Notes under the pieces: generated by a model | What the model was told of the DNA's origin: nothing | Seen by the model: the letters and a program-made list of their open reading frames with translations, nothing else | Database searches by the model: none | Shown here: one piece after another, positions 9,118 to 18,338 of the stretch | Layout: every line of letters starts with the position of its first letter | How positions within the stretch are numbered: the stretch's first letter is position 1 | Made by a program: the position numbers and the translations under genes | Source of the DNA: Burkholderia sp. 8Y | Lineage (GTDB): Bacteria > Pseudomonadota > Gammaproteobacteria > Burkholderiales > Burkholderiaceae | NCBI RefSeq assembly: GCF_902506145.1 | Contig: NZ_LR733519.1 | Span: 964,582-1,028,581 of the forward strand | Length of the DNA: 64,000 nt | Direction: 5' to 3'

Positions 9118-9555
9118 ATGAACTTGAAACTCGTGGCATCGCTTCTCGCTTCGTCGGCCATCGGCCTTGCTTCCACGTCTTCGTTCGCGCAGGTCGCGGG
9201 CGCCCAGCCGCTCGGCGTCTCCGTCCAGGTCTCGACCGCGATCATCGACGGCTGGAGCGTCAAGAAGTCGATCCTGAACAAGCCCGTCGTCAATGACGAA
9301 GGCGCGCGCGTCGGCGTGATCCACGACATCATCATCGCGCCCGACCATTCTGTCTCGTTCGCGATCATCGCGGCCAATCAGTTCCTCGGCGTGTCGCACC
9401 ACGATGTCGCCATTCCCATCGAACAGTTTGACGTGAAGAACGGCAAGCTCGTGCTGCCGGGCGCGACCAAGGACGCGATCAAGGCGCTGCCCGAATTCCA
9501 GTACTCGAAGGTGAAGTCGACGCCGGTGGCGCGCGCCGATTCCGAACATCACTGA
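9118..9555 (+). CDS. Exported PRC-barrel domain protein
   Basis: A 145-residue protein with a Sec signal peptide (cleavage likely after the SSFA at about residue 24). One PRC-barrel follows, with the typical NDEGARVGVIHDIIIAPD strand pair. PRC-barrels are small protein- or RNA-interaction folds; exported ones in Burkholderiales are uncharacterised. RBS GAGGAA lies just before the ATG. Confidence 0.85.
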   Translation: MNLKLVASLLASSAIGLASTSSFAQVAGAQPLGVSVQVSTAIIDGWSVKKSILNKPVVNDEGARVGVIHDIIIAPDHSVSFAIIAANQFLGVSHHDVAIPIEQFDVKNGKLVLPGATKDAIKALPEFQYSKVKSTPVARADSEHH

Positions 9556-9641
9556 CCTGGCGATGTAAGCGATAGGAGCGATGCAGCGGCGCGCTTGCCG
9601 CTGCATCGCGCGGGTTCATCTCACTGTTCGACGGGATTACC

Positions 9642-10625
9642 ATGTTCAACGCGCTGCTGCTCGACAAACAGGACGACCACACGGTTGCGTCCATTCAGTC
9701 AATCGACGAGTCGCGTCTGCCGGCGGGCGACGTGCTTGTGCGCGTCGACTATTCGACGCTCAATTACAAGGACGCGCTCGCGATCACCGGCAAGGGGCCG
9801 GTCGTGCGGACGTTTCCGATGGTGCCCGGAATCGACTTCGCGGGTGTCGTCGAGCAGAGCACGCACGCAGATTACCGGCCGGGCGATCTCGTCGTGATGA
9901 ACGGCTGGGGCGCGGGCGAAACGCATTGGGGCGGCCTCGCGCAGAAGGCGCGCGTGCCGGGCGGGCATCCGATCCCGCTGCCCGCCGGCATCACGACGCG
10001 TCAGGCGATGGCCGTCGGCACCGCGGGCTACACGGCGATGCTTTGCGTGCAGGCGCTGGAGCGGCACGGCGTCGCGCCCGGCGACGGCGATGTGCTCGTG
10101 ACCGGCGCGAACGGTGGCGTCGGCAGCTTCGCGGTGGCGATTCTCGCGAAGCGCGGCTATCGCGTGGTCGCATCGACGGGGCGGCCCGAGGAAGCGGCGC
10201 GGCTGCGTGAGCTCGGCGCGGCGGATATCGTCGATCGCCAGACGCTGTCCGCGGCCGGCAAGCCGCTCCAGAAAGAGCGGTTCGCGGCGTCGGTGGATTG
10301 CGTCGGCAGTCACACGCTCGCCAACGTCTGCGCGAGCTTGCGATACGGCGGCGCGGTCGCGGCGTGCGGGCTTGCGCAAGGCATGGATTTTCCGGCGACG
10401 GTGGCGCCCTTCATCCTGCGCGGCGTCGCGCTGCTCGGCGTCGATAGCGTCTATGTGCCGCGCGAGCGGCGTATCGCGGCGTGGAAAGCGATCGCCGCCG
10501 ATGTGCCGGTGGAAACCATCGAGCGCGTGGCGAGCGCGATTTCGCTTGCGGACGCGCCGGAAAGCGCGGCGAGTCTGCTGCGCGGTGAGGTTAAGGGGCG
10601 GGTGATCGTTGATGTGAATGCGTGA
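9642..10625 (+). CDS. acuI: Acrylyl-CoA reductase (NADPH)-like quinone oxidoreductase, AcuI/YhdH family
   Basis: A 327-residue MDR-superfamily enzyme without zinc-binding cysteines. Family marks are YSTLNYKDALAITGKGP near residue 35, PGIDFAGVV, and the NADPH-binding TGANGGVGSFAV at about 155-166. AcuI enzymes reduce acrylyl-CoA to propionyl-CoA and detoxify acrylate-type metabolites. The exact substrate here is inferred. The last 145 bases are repeated in diverged form downstream. Confidence 0.88.
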   Translation: MFNALLLDKQDDHTVASIQSIDESRLPAGDVLVRVDYSTLNYKDALAITGKGPVVRTFPMVPGIDFAGVVEQSTHADYRPGDLVVMNGWGAGETHWGGLAQKARVPGGHPIPLPAGITTRQAMAVGTAGYTAMLCVQALERHGVAPGDGDVLVTGANGGVGSFAVAILAKRGYRVVASTGRPEEAARLRELGAADIVDRQTLSAAGKPLQKERFAASVDCVGSHTLANVCASLRYGGAVAACGLAQGMDFPATVAPFILRGVALLGVDSVYVPRERRIAAWKAIAADVPVETIERVASAISLADAPESAASLLRGEVKGRVIVDVNA

Positions 10626-11241
10626 GCGTGGGGGGCATAGAACGCGGTTGTCGTTGACGTGCAGGTTGCGGCGACCGAGCGCGGTGGCGCTTGTGGACGC
10701 GCCGGAACCTGCGGTCGAGTCTGCTGCGCGGGGCGGTCAGAGGCCGCGCTACCGTCGATCCGAATGCATAACGAGGGCGGCATCGAACCGCGGTCGCCGC
10801 TGACTTGCTGATTGGGACCATGCAGCGCGTCGCACTCGCGGACGCGGACGAAAGCGTCGCGAGTCTGCTGCGCCGCGAGATAAACGTCCGCGCTATCGTC
10901 GATTCGAACGCATAACGAAAGCGGTATCGAACGCTGTCGCCGCTGACTTGCCGGTCGCGGCCATCGTGGCGCCGCGAGCCTTCATCGCCGCGAGATTGAA
11001 GACCGAGGCTTGGTCAATGTGAACGCGTCAGCGGGGGCGGCATGGAACGCGGTCGCCGCCGACGTGCCGATTGCGGCCATCATGAGCGCCGCGAGCCTTC
11101 ATCGCCGCAAGATTGAAGGCCGCGTCATAGTCAATGTGAATGCGTGAGCGCGGGGCGGCATGAAACGCCGTCGCCGACTCGCCGGTTGCGGCCATCGTGA
11201 TTACCGCGAGCCTTCATCGCCGCGAGATTGAAAGGCGCGGC
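10626..11241 (+). repeat. Array of decayed tandem copies of the acuI 3' end
   Basis: This stretch holds no gene. It contains about five diverged copies of the last 115-146 bases of acuI. Remnants of the GRVIVDVNA-stop coding end are recognisable near 10739-10771, 10883-10915, 10999-11030 and 11115-11147, with a truncated copy ending near 11241. Spacing between the ends is 146, 144, 115 and 117 bases. Copies 2 and 3 keep AGTCTGCTGCG from the codons for SLLR. Copies 4-6 share a deletion and the segment CGCGAGCCTTCATCGCCGC. The reading frame is broken in each, so they are not translated as domains. Confidence 0.8.
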
Positions 11242-11265
11242 GCACCGCCGCGCGCTTCGTCGCGA

Positions 11266-12966
11266 TCAGAACGTGCTCCACCCGCTGGCATCGCTCGCGG
11301 CGACACTCACCGCTTCCTTACGCACCGGCCCACTTCCTGGCCCCTTGCGCCCGACAGCCGGCGCTGGCGCTGGCGCAAACGCAGCCGCCTCAACCGCAGA
11401 ACCACCCGCTTCAACCGTAAAAAACGCCATCACTTCGTTCAGCTTGCGCCCCTGCTCTTCCAGCGCCTGCGACGCAGCCGCCGCTTCCTCCACGAGCGAC
11501 GCGTTCTGCTGCGTCACTTCGTCCATCTGCGTGATGGCCTGATTGATCTGCTCGATGCCGCGTCCCTGCTCCGCCGACGCCGCCGCGATTTCCTCCATGA
11601 TGTCGGTCACGCGCGCGACGGCCTGCGTGACTTCGCTCATCGTCGAGCCCGCCTCGCCCGCGAGCGCGGAGCCGTCGCGCACCTTGTCGACCGAATCCGC
11701 GATCAGCTCCTTGATTTCCTTCGCCGCCGTCGAGGACCGTTGCGCCAGGCTCCGCACTTCGGTAGCGACGACCGCGAAGCCGCGTCCCTGTTCGCCCGCG
11801 CGCGCCGCCTCGACCGCCGCGTTGAGCGCCAGAATGTTCGTCTGAAACGCGATGCCCTCGATCATGCCGGTGATTTCCGCGATGCGCGCAGAGCTATCGC
11901 TGATGCCCTGCATCGTCGACACGACACGGCCGACGACATCGCTGCCCTTGCGCGCGACCTCGGACGCATTGGAGGCCAGCGTGCTCGCCTGCTGCGCGTT
12001 GTCCGCGTTCTGACGCACGGTGGACGTGAGCTGCTCCATGCTCGCCGCCGTCTCCTGCAACGACGCCGCCTGCTCTTCGGTGCGCTGGCTCAGGTCGGTA
12101 TTGCCCATCGCCAGTTCCTTCGCCGCGCCGCCGACCGCCCCGCCGCTTTCGCGCACGCGGCTCACCGTTTCGGTCAGGCGCGCGTTCATCTGGGCAAGCG
12201 CGCGAAGCAAATCGCCGGTTTCGTCCTTCGATTCGGCGACGATCCGGCTGCGCAGATCACCGCGCGCCACGGTCTGCGCGATCCCGACTGCTTCAGTGAT
12301 CGGCGCCGTGATCGAGCGCGTGACCGCGATGCCGGCGCACACGGCGAACAGCCCGCCGAACACGCACAGCGCGAGCAGCACGTTGCGCTGCGTCCGATAG
12401 TTCGCCTCGAAATCGCGCACGATCTCGTCGCGGCGCACGCTCGTGTACGTCGCGTAATCTTCGGTGGCTTTCACGAGGCGCGCGAGGAGCGGCCGGCAGT
12501 CGTCGTCCAGCTTGACGATGGCCTCGTCGTGACGGCCCGCGAGCGCGAGCGCCTCGATGGCGGTCGCCACGGGCCCGTAGAGCGCCTCGACCCGCGTCAT
12601 CTCGGCGACGAGGCTGCGCGCCTCCTCGCTCGCATCGGTCGCGGAGGCGATCATGTCCTGCAATTGCTTGAGGCGCGTCTGCACGTCCTGGTGCGCCCGT
12701 TCGACGTCCGCTTTCTCCAGTTCGAGATCGGCGGGCTTCGTGACCAGCACGAGATTGCGCGCCGCGATCGCGCGGCGGTCTACGGCGGCGCGGATCTGCG
12801 CGGCCACGTCGGCGCGCGCGTTGATGCCGTGCACATAGTGCGCGAAGCCGTCCGTGGTGGTGGAGAGGGCGCGCAGCGACATGCCTGCGACTAGTACGAG
12901 CAGCACAGCGAGCAGCCCGAAGCCGGCGATGAGCTTGTTTTTGATGGTGATGTTGCGGAGATTCAC
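11266..12966 (-). CDS. Methyl-accepting chemotaxis protein
   Basis: A 566-residue receptor. TM1 is at about 10-30, a four-helix-bundle periplasmic ligand domain at 32-190, TM2 at about 192-212, HAMP at 213-265, then the long signalling coiled coil. The conserved hairpin tip [20 protein letters not shown] is intact. It ends in GWSTF, which fits the xWxxF pentapeptide that tethers CheR/CheB in high-abundance receptors, placed after a flexible Pro/Ala linker. The ligand is unknown. It is a monocistronic gene divergent from the aminotransferase. Confidence 0.95.
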   Translation of the reverse strand: MNLRNITIKNKLIAGFGLLAVLLVLVAGMSLRALSTTTDGFAHYVHGINARADVAAQIRAAVDRRAIAARNLVLVTKPADLELEKADVERAHQDVQTRLKQLQDMIASATDASEEARSLVAEMTRVEALYGPVATAIEALALAGRHDEAIVKLDDDCRPLLARLVKATEDYATYTSVRRDEIVRDFEANYRTQRNVLLALCVFGGLFAVCAGIAVTRSITAPITEAVGIAQTVARGDLRSRIVAESKDETGDLLRALAQMNARLTETVSRVRESGGAVGGAAKELAMGNTDLSQRTEEQAASLQETAASMEQLTSTVRQNADNAQQASTLASNASEVARKGSDVVGRVVSTMQGISDSSARIAEITGMIEGIAFQTNILALNAAVEAARAGEQGRGFAVVATEVRSLAQRSSTAAKEIKELIADSVDKVRDGSALAGEAGSTMSEVTQAVARVTDIMEEIAAASAEQGRGIEQINQAITQMDEVTQQNASLVEEAAAASQALEEQGRKLNEVMAFFTVEAGGSAVEAAAFAPAPAPAVGRKGPGSGPVRKEAVSVAASDASGWSTF

Positions 12967-13201
12967 GGTGGGCTCTCTCAGGTCCGGAAGAATCGTTGTT
13001 TGCTTGCGACTTCACGCTCTTCGGCGCGAAAAAAGCACGCGCGAACGTTTGCTTTCCGTCGCGTCGCGGCGCTCTGGTTCTTGATTACGGCGCAGCGGCC
13101 GCGCGTCTGAAGGGCTGGACCGGCTTATGGTCGATATTCTGTTCATGGGATGCCGGTTGCGCGATTGGCGATAATGACGCCTTTCTTCCTCCACTTCGCC
13201 C

Positions 13202-14461
13202 ATGACCGATCCGCTCGATATCCGCACGCCTGAATTCGACGCTGCCCTGCGTGCGCTGCCCGCCGCGCCCGCTTCCCCCGACGTCGCCACCGACGAGACC
13301 TATTGGGACGCCGTGCGCGGACTGTATCGGCAGACGGATGCGGTCATCAATCTTGAGAACGGCTACTGGGGCGCGATGGCCGAGCCGGTGAAATCGGTAT
13401 TCCATTACTGGATCGACCGCCTGAATTACGAGACGACGACGCTCGTGCGCCCGCATTGGGGCGCCATTCACGACGGCCTGCGCGCACGCGTCGCAGCGGC
13501 GATGGGCTGCGGCGTCGAGGAAATCGAACTGACGCGTAACGCGACCGAGGCGCTGCTCGCGCTCATCAGCGGCTATAACCGCCTCGCGCCGGGCGACACC
13601 GTGCTTTACAGCGACCTCGACTACCCGTGCGGCAAGGACGCGATGGAATGGCTGCGCGAGCGGCGCGGCGTCACGCCGGTGCGGATCACGATTCCCGAAC
13701 CGCACGAGCATGACGACTTCCACCGAGCGGTGATCGAGACGTACGCCGAGGCGCTGCGCGCGCACCCGCGAACGCGGCTCGTGCTGCTCTCGCACGTCTG
13801 CTTCGCGACCGGCCTCGTGATGCCGGTGGCGGAACTGTCGGCGCTGGCTCGGCAGGCAGGCGCGGACGTGATCGCCGATGCCGCGCATTCCTGGGGCGCG
13901 CTGGACTTCGACGTGCCCGCGCTCGACGTGCCGTTCGCCGCGCTCAATCTGCACAAGTGGATCGGCGCGCCGCTCGGCTGCGGCGCGATCTACATCCGCA
14001 AAGGACACCTCGACGCCGTCGATCCGTATCTCGGCGACCGCACGTGGCCTGCCGACGACATTCGCTCGCGCGTGCATACCGGCTCGCCGAACTTTGCCGC
14101 GTGGCTCACGGTGCCGGCGGCGTTGGATTTACACGCGCGCATCGGCGCCCATGCGAAGGAAGCGCGTCTGCGGGCGCTGCGCGATGCGTGGGTGAAGCCG
14201 GCGCGCGCGCTGCCGGGCGTGCGTATCCTGACGCCGGACGATCCGTCGATGACGGCCGGCATCACCGCTTTCCGGGTCGACGGCCACAGCGCCCGCGCGA
14301 CGTGCGATGCGCTGCGCGAACGCTTCGGCATCTTCACCGTGACGCGGCCCGGTCCCGACGCAGGCGATGTGGTGCGCGCGACGCCCGCGCTCTTCTCGCG
14401 GATGTCGGATGTCGGGCGGCTGGGCGAGGCGCTCGGCGTGTTGTCGCGGGAAAGGAAGTAG
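13202..14461 (+). CDS. Class V aminotransferase-fold PLP enzyme (isopenicillin N epimerase-like)
   Basis: A 419-residue PLP enzyme of fold type I. NLENGYWGAM opens the fold. ELTRNATEAL contacts the cofactor phosphate, ADAAHSWG holds the PLP-binding Asp, and the Schiff-base lysine is in NLHKWIGAPLG. The family includes cysteine desulfurases and isopenicillin N epimerase-like proteins. Activity cannot be assigned, and beta-lactam biosynthesis is not implied. The gene stands alone. Confidence 0.85.
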   Translation: MTDPLDIRTPEFDAALRALPAAPASPDVATDETYWDAVRGLYRQTDAVINLENGYWGAMAEPVKSVFHYWIDRLNYETTTLVRPHWGAIHDGLRARVAAAMGCGVEEIELTRNATEALLALISGYNRLAPGDTVLYSDLDYPCGKDAMEWLRERRGVTPVRITIPEPHEHDDFHRAVIETYAEALRAHPRTRLVLLSHVCFATGLVMPVAELSALARQAGADVIADAAHSWGALDFDVPALDVPFAALNLHKWIGAPLGCGAIYIRKGHLDAVDPYLGDRTWPADDIRSRVHTGSPNFAAWLTVPAALDLHARIGAHAKEARLRALRDAWVKPARALPGVRILTPDDPSMTAGITAFRVDGHSARATCDALRERFGIFTVTRPGPDAGDVVRATPALFSRMSDVGRLGEALGVLSRERK

Positions 14462-14563
14462 GCGGCTGGGGTCTAGCTGCCGATCGATGGAGCGTCCAGC
14501 CGTGCCGTCAGGACGTCCGGCGCATTGAAGGCTGGCGCCCCGACCTCCACCGCGAGCAACAAG

Positions 14564-15409
14564 CTAGGCCGACTCACCTTCGCTCCCCCCACACCGCGCA
14601 TCCAGCCGCGCGACCAACTCCCCCAGCGCCTCCGAGCAAGGCGCTTCCACCTTTAGCGCGAGCAGCGAATCGGCGCGCGTCTTGCCGATGTTAATCGCCG
14701 CGATCGGCTTGCCGCTTTTCGCGGCCCACTCGCAGAAGCGGTAGCCGGAATACACCATCAGCGAGGAGCCGATCACGAGCATCGCGTCCGCGCCGTCGAG
14801 CGCGCTTGCCGCATCCTGCACGAGCTCGCGCGGCACGCCCTCGCCGAAGAACACCACGTCCGGCTTGAGCAGCCCGCCGCAATGCGTGCAGCCTGGCACC
14901 TCGAACGCGCCGAAATCCAGGTCTTCGATCAGCGCGTCGCCGTCCGGCACCGCAGGCGCGGTGTAATCGACAAATTCGGGATTGGCGGCTTCCAGCAAGC
15001 GTTGCACGTCGGCCCGCTCGTGCCGCGCGCCGCAGTCCATGCAGCGCACGCGGCCGATGTTCCCGTGCAATTCGATCACGTCCGCGTTGCCGGCGCGCGT
15101 GTGCAGTCCATCGACGTTCTGCGTTACCAGCCGATGCACGCGCGAGCGCGCAGCCAGCGCCCGCACCGCGTGATGCGCCGCGTTGGGCCGCGCGCCCGCC
15201 ACCACGGGCCAGCCGATCAGACTGCGCGCCCAGTAGCGCCGCCGCGCGTAGTCGGAGCCGAGAAAGTCCTTCAGCAGAATGGGCGCGCGGCCGGTGCGCT
15301 GGCCCTCGCGATCGCGATAACAGGGAATGCCCGACTCGGTGCTGATACCCGCGCCGGAAAGTACGAAGAGCCGCGGATGCCGCTCGACAAAGTCATGAAG
15401 TGAAAGCAC
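14564..15409 (-). CDS. NAD-dependent protein deacetylase, sirtuin family
   Basis: A 281-residue sirtuin. The NAD-binding signature is GAGISTESGIPCYRD. TQNVDGLH and the catalytic His in ELHGNIG follow, and the zinc ligands are CMDC and CTHC. The SGIPCYR form resembles class II (SIRT4-type) enzymes. GTG 15409 is chosen because GAGGA sits 6 bases upstream; a start at 15502 would add 31 unconserved residues. Role in deacylation of metabolic enzymes is inferred from the family. Confidence 0.9.
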   Translation of the reverse strand: MLSLHDFVERHPRLFVLSGAGISTESGIPCYRDREGQRTGRAPILLKDFLGSDYARRRYWARSLIGWPVVAGARPNAAHHAVRALAARSRVHRLVTQNVDGLHTRAGNADVIELHGNIGRVRCMDCGARHERADVQRLLEAANPEFVDYTAPAVPDGDALIEDLDFGAFEVPGCTHCGGLLKPDVVFFGEGVPRELVQDAASALDGADAMLVIGSSLMVYSGYRFCEWAAKSGKPIAAINIGKTRADSLLALKVEAPCSEALGELVARLDARCGGSEGESA

Positions 15410-15593
15410 GTGCCGTCCTCGGGCGCCTGACGCGCGGTGGTTGCCGGTGCGATATCTTCGAAATATAAGGCGAAACGCCGGCCGATGCACCGGCCTTACC
15501 ACTTCGCTGTTTTTGGAATTGGCTTGACCAAAAGGCGGCGCGCCGATAGATTGACATGCTGCCCGATTTCACCTCATTCGAACGAGAGACACG

Positions 15594-16604
15594 ATGCTGA
15601 CCGTCATCTGCGAGACACCCGGAACCCTCAAGGCCGAAGAACGCGCCAAGCCGCAGCGCGCCGAGAACGAAGTGCTGCTGCGCGTGAAGCGCGTCGGCGT
15701 GTGCGGCACGGATTTGCACATCTTCACCGGGAATCAGCCGTATCTGTCGTATCCGCGCGTGATGGGCCACGAGTTGTCCGGCGTGATCGAGGAAGCCGAC
15801 GCAGCCAGCGGTCTCAAATCCGGCGATACGGTCTACGTGATGCCGTACCTGTCGTGCGGCAAGTGCATTGCGTGCCGTCAGGGCAAGACCAACTGCTGCG
15901 TGAACATTCAGGTGCTGGGCGTGCATCGCGACGGCGCGTTCACGGAATATCTGAACCTGCCCGCGCAATTCGTCCATAAGGCCGAAGGCGTCACGCTCGA
16001 TCAGGCGGCGATGGTCGAATTCCTCGCGATCGGCGCGCACGCCGTGCGTCGCGCGGACGTCCAGCCGGGCCAGCGCGTGCTGGTGGTCGGCACCGGGCCG
16101 ATTGGCATGGCGGCGCTCACGTTTGCGCGGCTGCGCGGCGCGAAAGTCACGGCGCTCGATACGCGCGAAGACCGCCTCGCCTTCTGCAAGCGCGAACTGA
16201 AAGTGGATGCGACCGTGCAGATCGGCGAGCGCGACAAGGAAGAACTGTCGCAACTGACGGACGGCGAGTTCTTCGACGTGGTGTTCGACGCGACCGGCAA
16301 TTCGCGTGCGATGGAGCGCGGCTTCGAGTTCATCGCGCATGGCGGCAAGTACGTGCTCGTGTCGATCGTGCCGGATCGCATCTCGTTTGCCGACCCCGAG
16401 TTTCACAAGCGCGAAGCGACGCTGCTCGCGAGCCGCAACGCGACGCCCGAAGACTTCGAGACGGTGTTGGCCGCGATGCGCCGCGGCGACGTGCCGACCG
16501 ACGCGCTCAACACGCATCGCATGGCGCTCAACGACGTGCCCGCGCGGTTTTCGTCGCTGTTGGATCCGAAGGCGGGCGTCGTGAAGGCGATCGTGGAGTG
16601 CTGA
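15594..16604 (+). CDS. Zinc-dependent alcohol/polyol dehydrogenase (sorbitol/galactonate dehydrogenase type)
   Basis: A 336-residue MDR enzyme. Catalytic zinc ligands are in VCGTDLH and GHE (GHELSGV). The structural-zinc region CGKCIACRQGKTNCC keeps four cysteines. The Rossmann motif VVGTGPIG is at about 164-171. The closest functional analogues are L-galactonate-5- or L-idonate-type dehydrogenases, but the sugar cannot be decided. A clear RBS-like GAGAGAC precedes the ATG. Four 11-bp repeats begin exactly at its stop codon. Confidence 0.87.
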   Translation: MLTVICETPGTLKAEERAKPQRAENEVLLRVKRVGVCGTDLHIFTGNQPYLSYPRVMGHELSGVIEEADAASGLKSGDTVYVMPYLSCGKCIACRQGKTNCCVNIQVLGVHRDGAFTEYLNLPAQFVHKAEGVTLDQAAMVEFLAIGAHAVRRADVQPGQRVLVVGTGPIGMAALTFARLRGAKVTALDTREDRLAFCKRELKVDATVQIGERDKEELSQLTDGEFFDVVFDATGNSRAMERGFEFIAHGGKYVLVSIVPDRISFADPEFHKREATLLASRNATPEDFETVLAAMRRGDVPTDALNTHRMALNDVPARFSSLLDPKAGVVKAIVEC

Positions 16605-16645
16605 GGCGCTGCTGACGCACTACTGAGGCACTACTGACGCACTAC
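16602..16645 (+). repeat. Four 11-bp tandem repeats beginning at a stop codon
   Basis: Units at 16602-16612, 16613-16623, 16624-16634 and 16635-16645 follow the pattern TGASGCRCTRC, so each unit starts with TGA. The first TGA is the stop codon of the zinc dehydrogenase. The repeat ends just inside the stop codon of the convergent GFA gene at 16642. Confidence 0.85.
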
Positions 16646-17043
16646 TGCGGCCGGCTGCGCACGTAACGCGGCCGGCCCTGATCGTCGTGCCACGGCTCGG
16701 CGGTCCTGCACCAGATTTCATAGGCGGGCGGATACAGCCCGATCTCGTCGAAGATGCCGGTCGGCACTTCGATTTCCGCGACGCCATCGAACGCGAGATA
16801 GACCGGCGAACCGCACGCCGGACAGTGATGACGGCGGCCCGTCGGCGAGCTTTGCCACGCGATGGTGTCGCCCGAAACGTCCACTGCATCGCGCTCGAAA
16901 ATCGCGTACACGCCGAACGGCGCGCCGTGGATGCGGCGGCATGTCATGCAGTGGCAGAGATTCACGTCCTTCGGCTCGGCGAAGACACGCACGCGAACTG
17001 CGCCGCAGGCGCAGTGGCCTTCGTGGATGGCATCGCGGTTCAT
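16642..17043 (-). CDS. GFA-family (glutathione-dependent formaldehyde-activating enzyme-like) protein
   Basis: A 133-residue protein of the GFA/CENP-V fold. Zinc-ligand cysteines are in HCACGAV, CHCMTCR and HCPACGSPV. The named founding activity is glutathione-formaldehyde adduct formation, but most small members have no proven substrate. It shares its 3' end with the dehydrogenase-end repeats. It is on the same strand as, and downstream of, the low-complexity exported protein, with a repeat array between them. Confidence 0.85.
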   Translation of the reverse strand: MNRDAIHEGHCACGAVRVRVFAEPKDVNLCHCMTCRRIHGAPFGVYAIFERDAVDVSGDTIAWQSSPTGRRHHCPACGSPVYLAFDGVAEIEVPTGIFDEIGLYPPAYEIWCRTAEPWHDDQGRPRYVRSRPQ

Positions 17044-17077
17044 GTGTCGCTCCCGGTTTTTGGCGGCTTGTCGCGTT

Positions 17078-17272
17078 CAACGTACGACGTATCCGCGATT
17101 CTGCATGCACTCGCTGTAGGCGCGACAGTAGCGGACCATCGGCGGCGTAAGCCCGGGCGCTGACAAGCTCGACGTACGAAGTATCCGCAATTCCGCATGC
17201 CTTCGCTGTAGGCCCGCCAGCAGCGGACCATCGGCGGCGTAAGCCCGGGCGCACTCATGCACTCAGACGCTC
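17078..17272 (-). repeat. Two decayed tandem copies of the 3' end of the exported protein gene
   Basis: Two copies of about 92 and 102 bases (start near 17078 and 17171 on the plus strand) repeat the end of the gene at 17271-17852. Both still encode recognisable versions of its last 22 residues. Compare PPMARYWRAYSECMQNRGYF in the gene with PPMVRCWRAYSEGMRNCGYF and PPMVRYCRAYSECMQNRGYV in the copies. Between copies lies a shared GTAAGCCCGGGCGC segment. Confidence 0.85.
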
Positions 17273-17852
17273 AACGCACGAAGTATCCGCGGTTCTGCAT
17301 GCACTCGCTGTATGCGCGCCAGTAGCGGGCCATCGGCGGCTCGGGCGGCGGAAGCGGCGGCATCTTCATGTCGCCGCCATAGAGCGCGTCGGATGCGCCG
17401 CTCGCCATTCCGGGCATGGCCGGCATGCCCGCCATCCCACCCATTCCGCCCGCGCCGGACGCCGGCATCGCCGCCGACGCGCCGCGCGGCGCCGACGCGC
17501 CCGCGACCCTCGCCGCCGATGCCCCCGACGCGGCAACAGCGCCCGACGCGCCCGAAGCCGGCGACGCAGCCGATGCCGCCAGCGCGCCCGATGCGGTCGG
17601 CGGCAGCGGCGGCTCGACGGGACGCGGCGGGCTCATCGTGCGCGTGTCGGCCGTGCTCTGCTTCGGCGCGCTCTGCGACTCGCGCGCCATGTTGACCTTC
17701 GTCGTCTGATTGGCGTACGCATAGCAGGCGGCGTTATCGACGGCCTGTTGTCCGGCGCTCTGGCTGCGGCCGGGCAAGCTCAGCGGTTGCTGCGCGAGCG
17801 CGGCGCAGGAGCCGGCGAGCAAGGCGATTCCCGCGAGATGTGAAGGTTTCAT
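17271..17852 (-). CDS. Low-complexity exported protein, Ala/Gly/Met-rich
   Basis: A 193-residue protein. A Sec signal peptide (residues 1-20, cleavage after ALA) is followed by a moderately complex part with QAVDNAACYAYANQT. The middle is Pro/Ala/Ser/Gly-rich with GGMGGMAGMPAMPGM, then comes a distinctive C-terminus, RYWRAYSECMQNRGYFVR. The tail resembles small exported proteins with a Cys-containing helix. Function unknown. The gene end is duplicated twice downstream. Confidence 0.75.
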   Translation of the reverse strand: MKPSHLAGIALLAGSCAALAQQPLSLPGRSQSAGQQAVDNAACYAYANQTTKVNMARESQSAPKQSTADTRTMSPPRPVEPPLPPTASGALAASAASPASGASGAVAASGASAARVAGASAPRGASAAMPASGAGGMGGMAGMPAMPGMASGASDALYGGDMKMPPLPPPEPPMARYWRAYSECMQNRGYFVR

Positions 17853-18338
17853 TGACGTGCGTTCCCCGATGCGGTGTTTTTAGTCGTTGCAGTTCGCGCG
17901 CCGCCGCACGTCGCCGCGCGAATGGCCGCGAGTCTGCGCCGGGCCTGCTGTCAAGGATACCGTCATCCCGAACCGCGCCACGCCAGAAGCACCGGCATCT
18001 TCCGCCAAAATCCGCGCGGGCAAAGCCGCCGCCGCGTCAGGACCCGCGGTGCGATGCCGATCGCGCGCAGCCGCGCGAGCACGTCATCGGCGTAGATCCT
18101 GTCATCGTTGCGTTGTCCGCGAGCGCCACACCCGCGAAGGAAGCTGGGCTCGCTCGCTAGCAGCATCGCGGCAAGTCTCGATTCTCGCTTTCCCCGTTGA
18201 AAGCCCGATTGTTCCGGCGCGCGGCGCGCATACGTGTGACCGTGGACGACGCGACACCTTGCGCATCGACAGCAAAAGCGCGGGCAGGTCCGCTGCTTGC
18301 TTTGAAGAACGCAAAGCACAGAACATTGGGAGAACGAG
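17853..18338. other. 486-base stretch without a convincing gene
   Basis: Both flanking genes point away from this stretch. Several open frames are present, but none has a good ribosome site plus protein-like composition. A short minus-strand frame around 18040-18110 reads as a helical segment (DDRIYADDVLARLRAIG) and may be a gene remnant. Promoters for both flanking genes should lie here. Confidence 0.4.
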
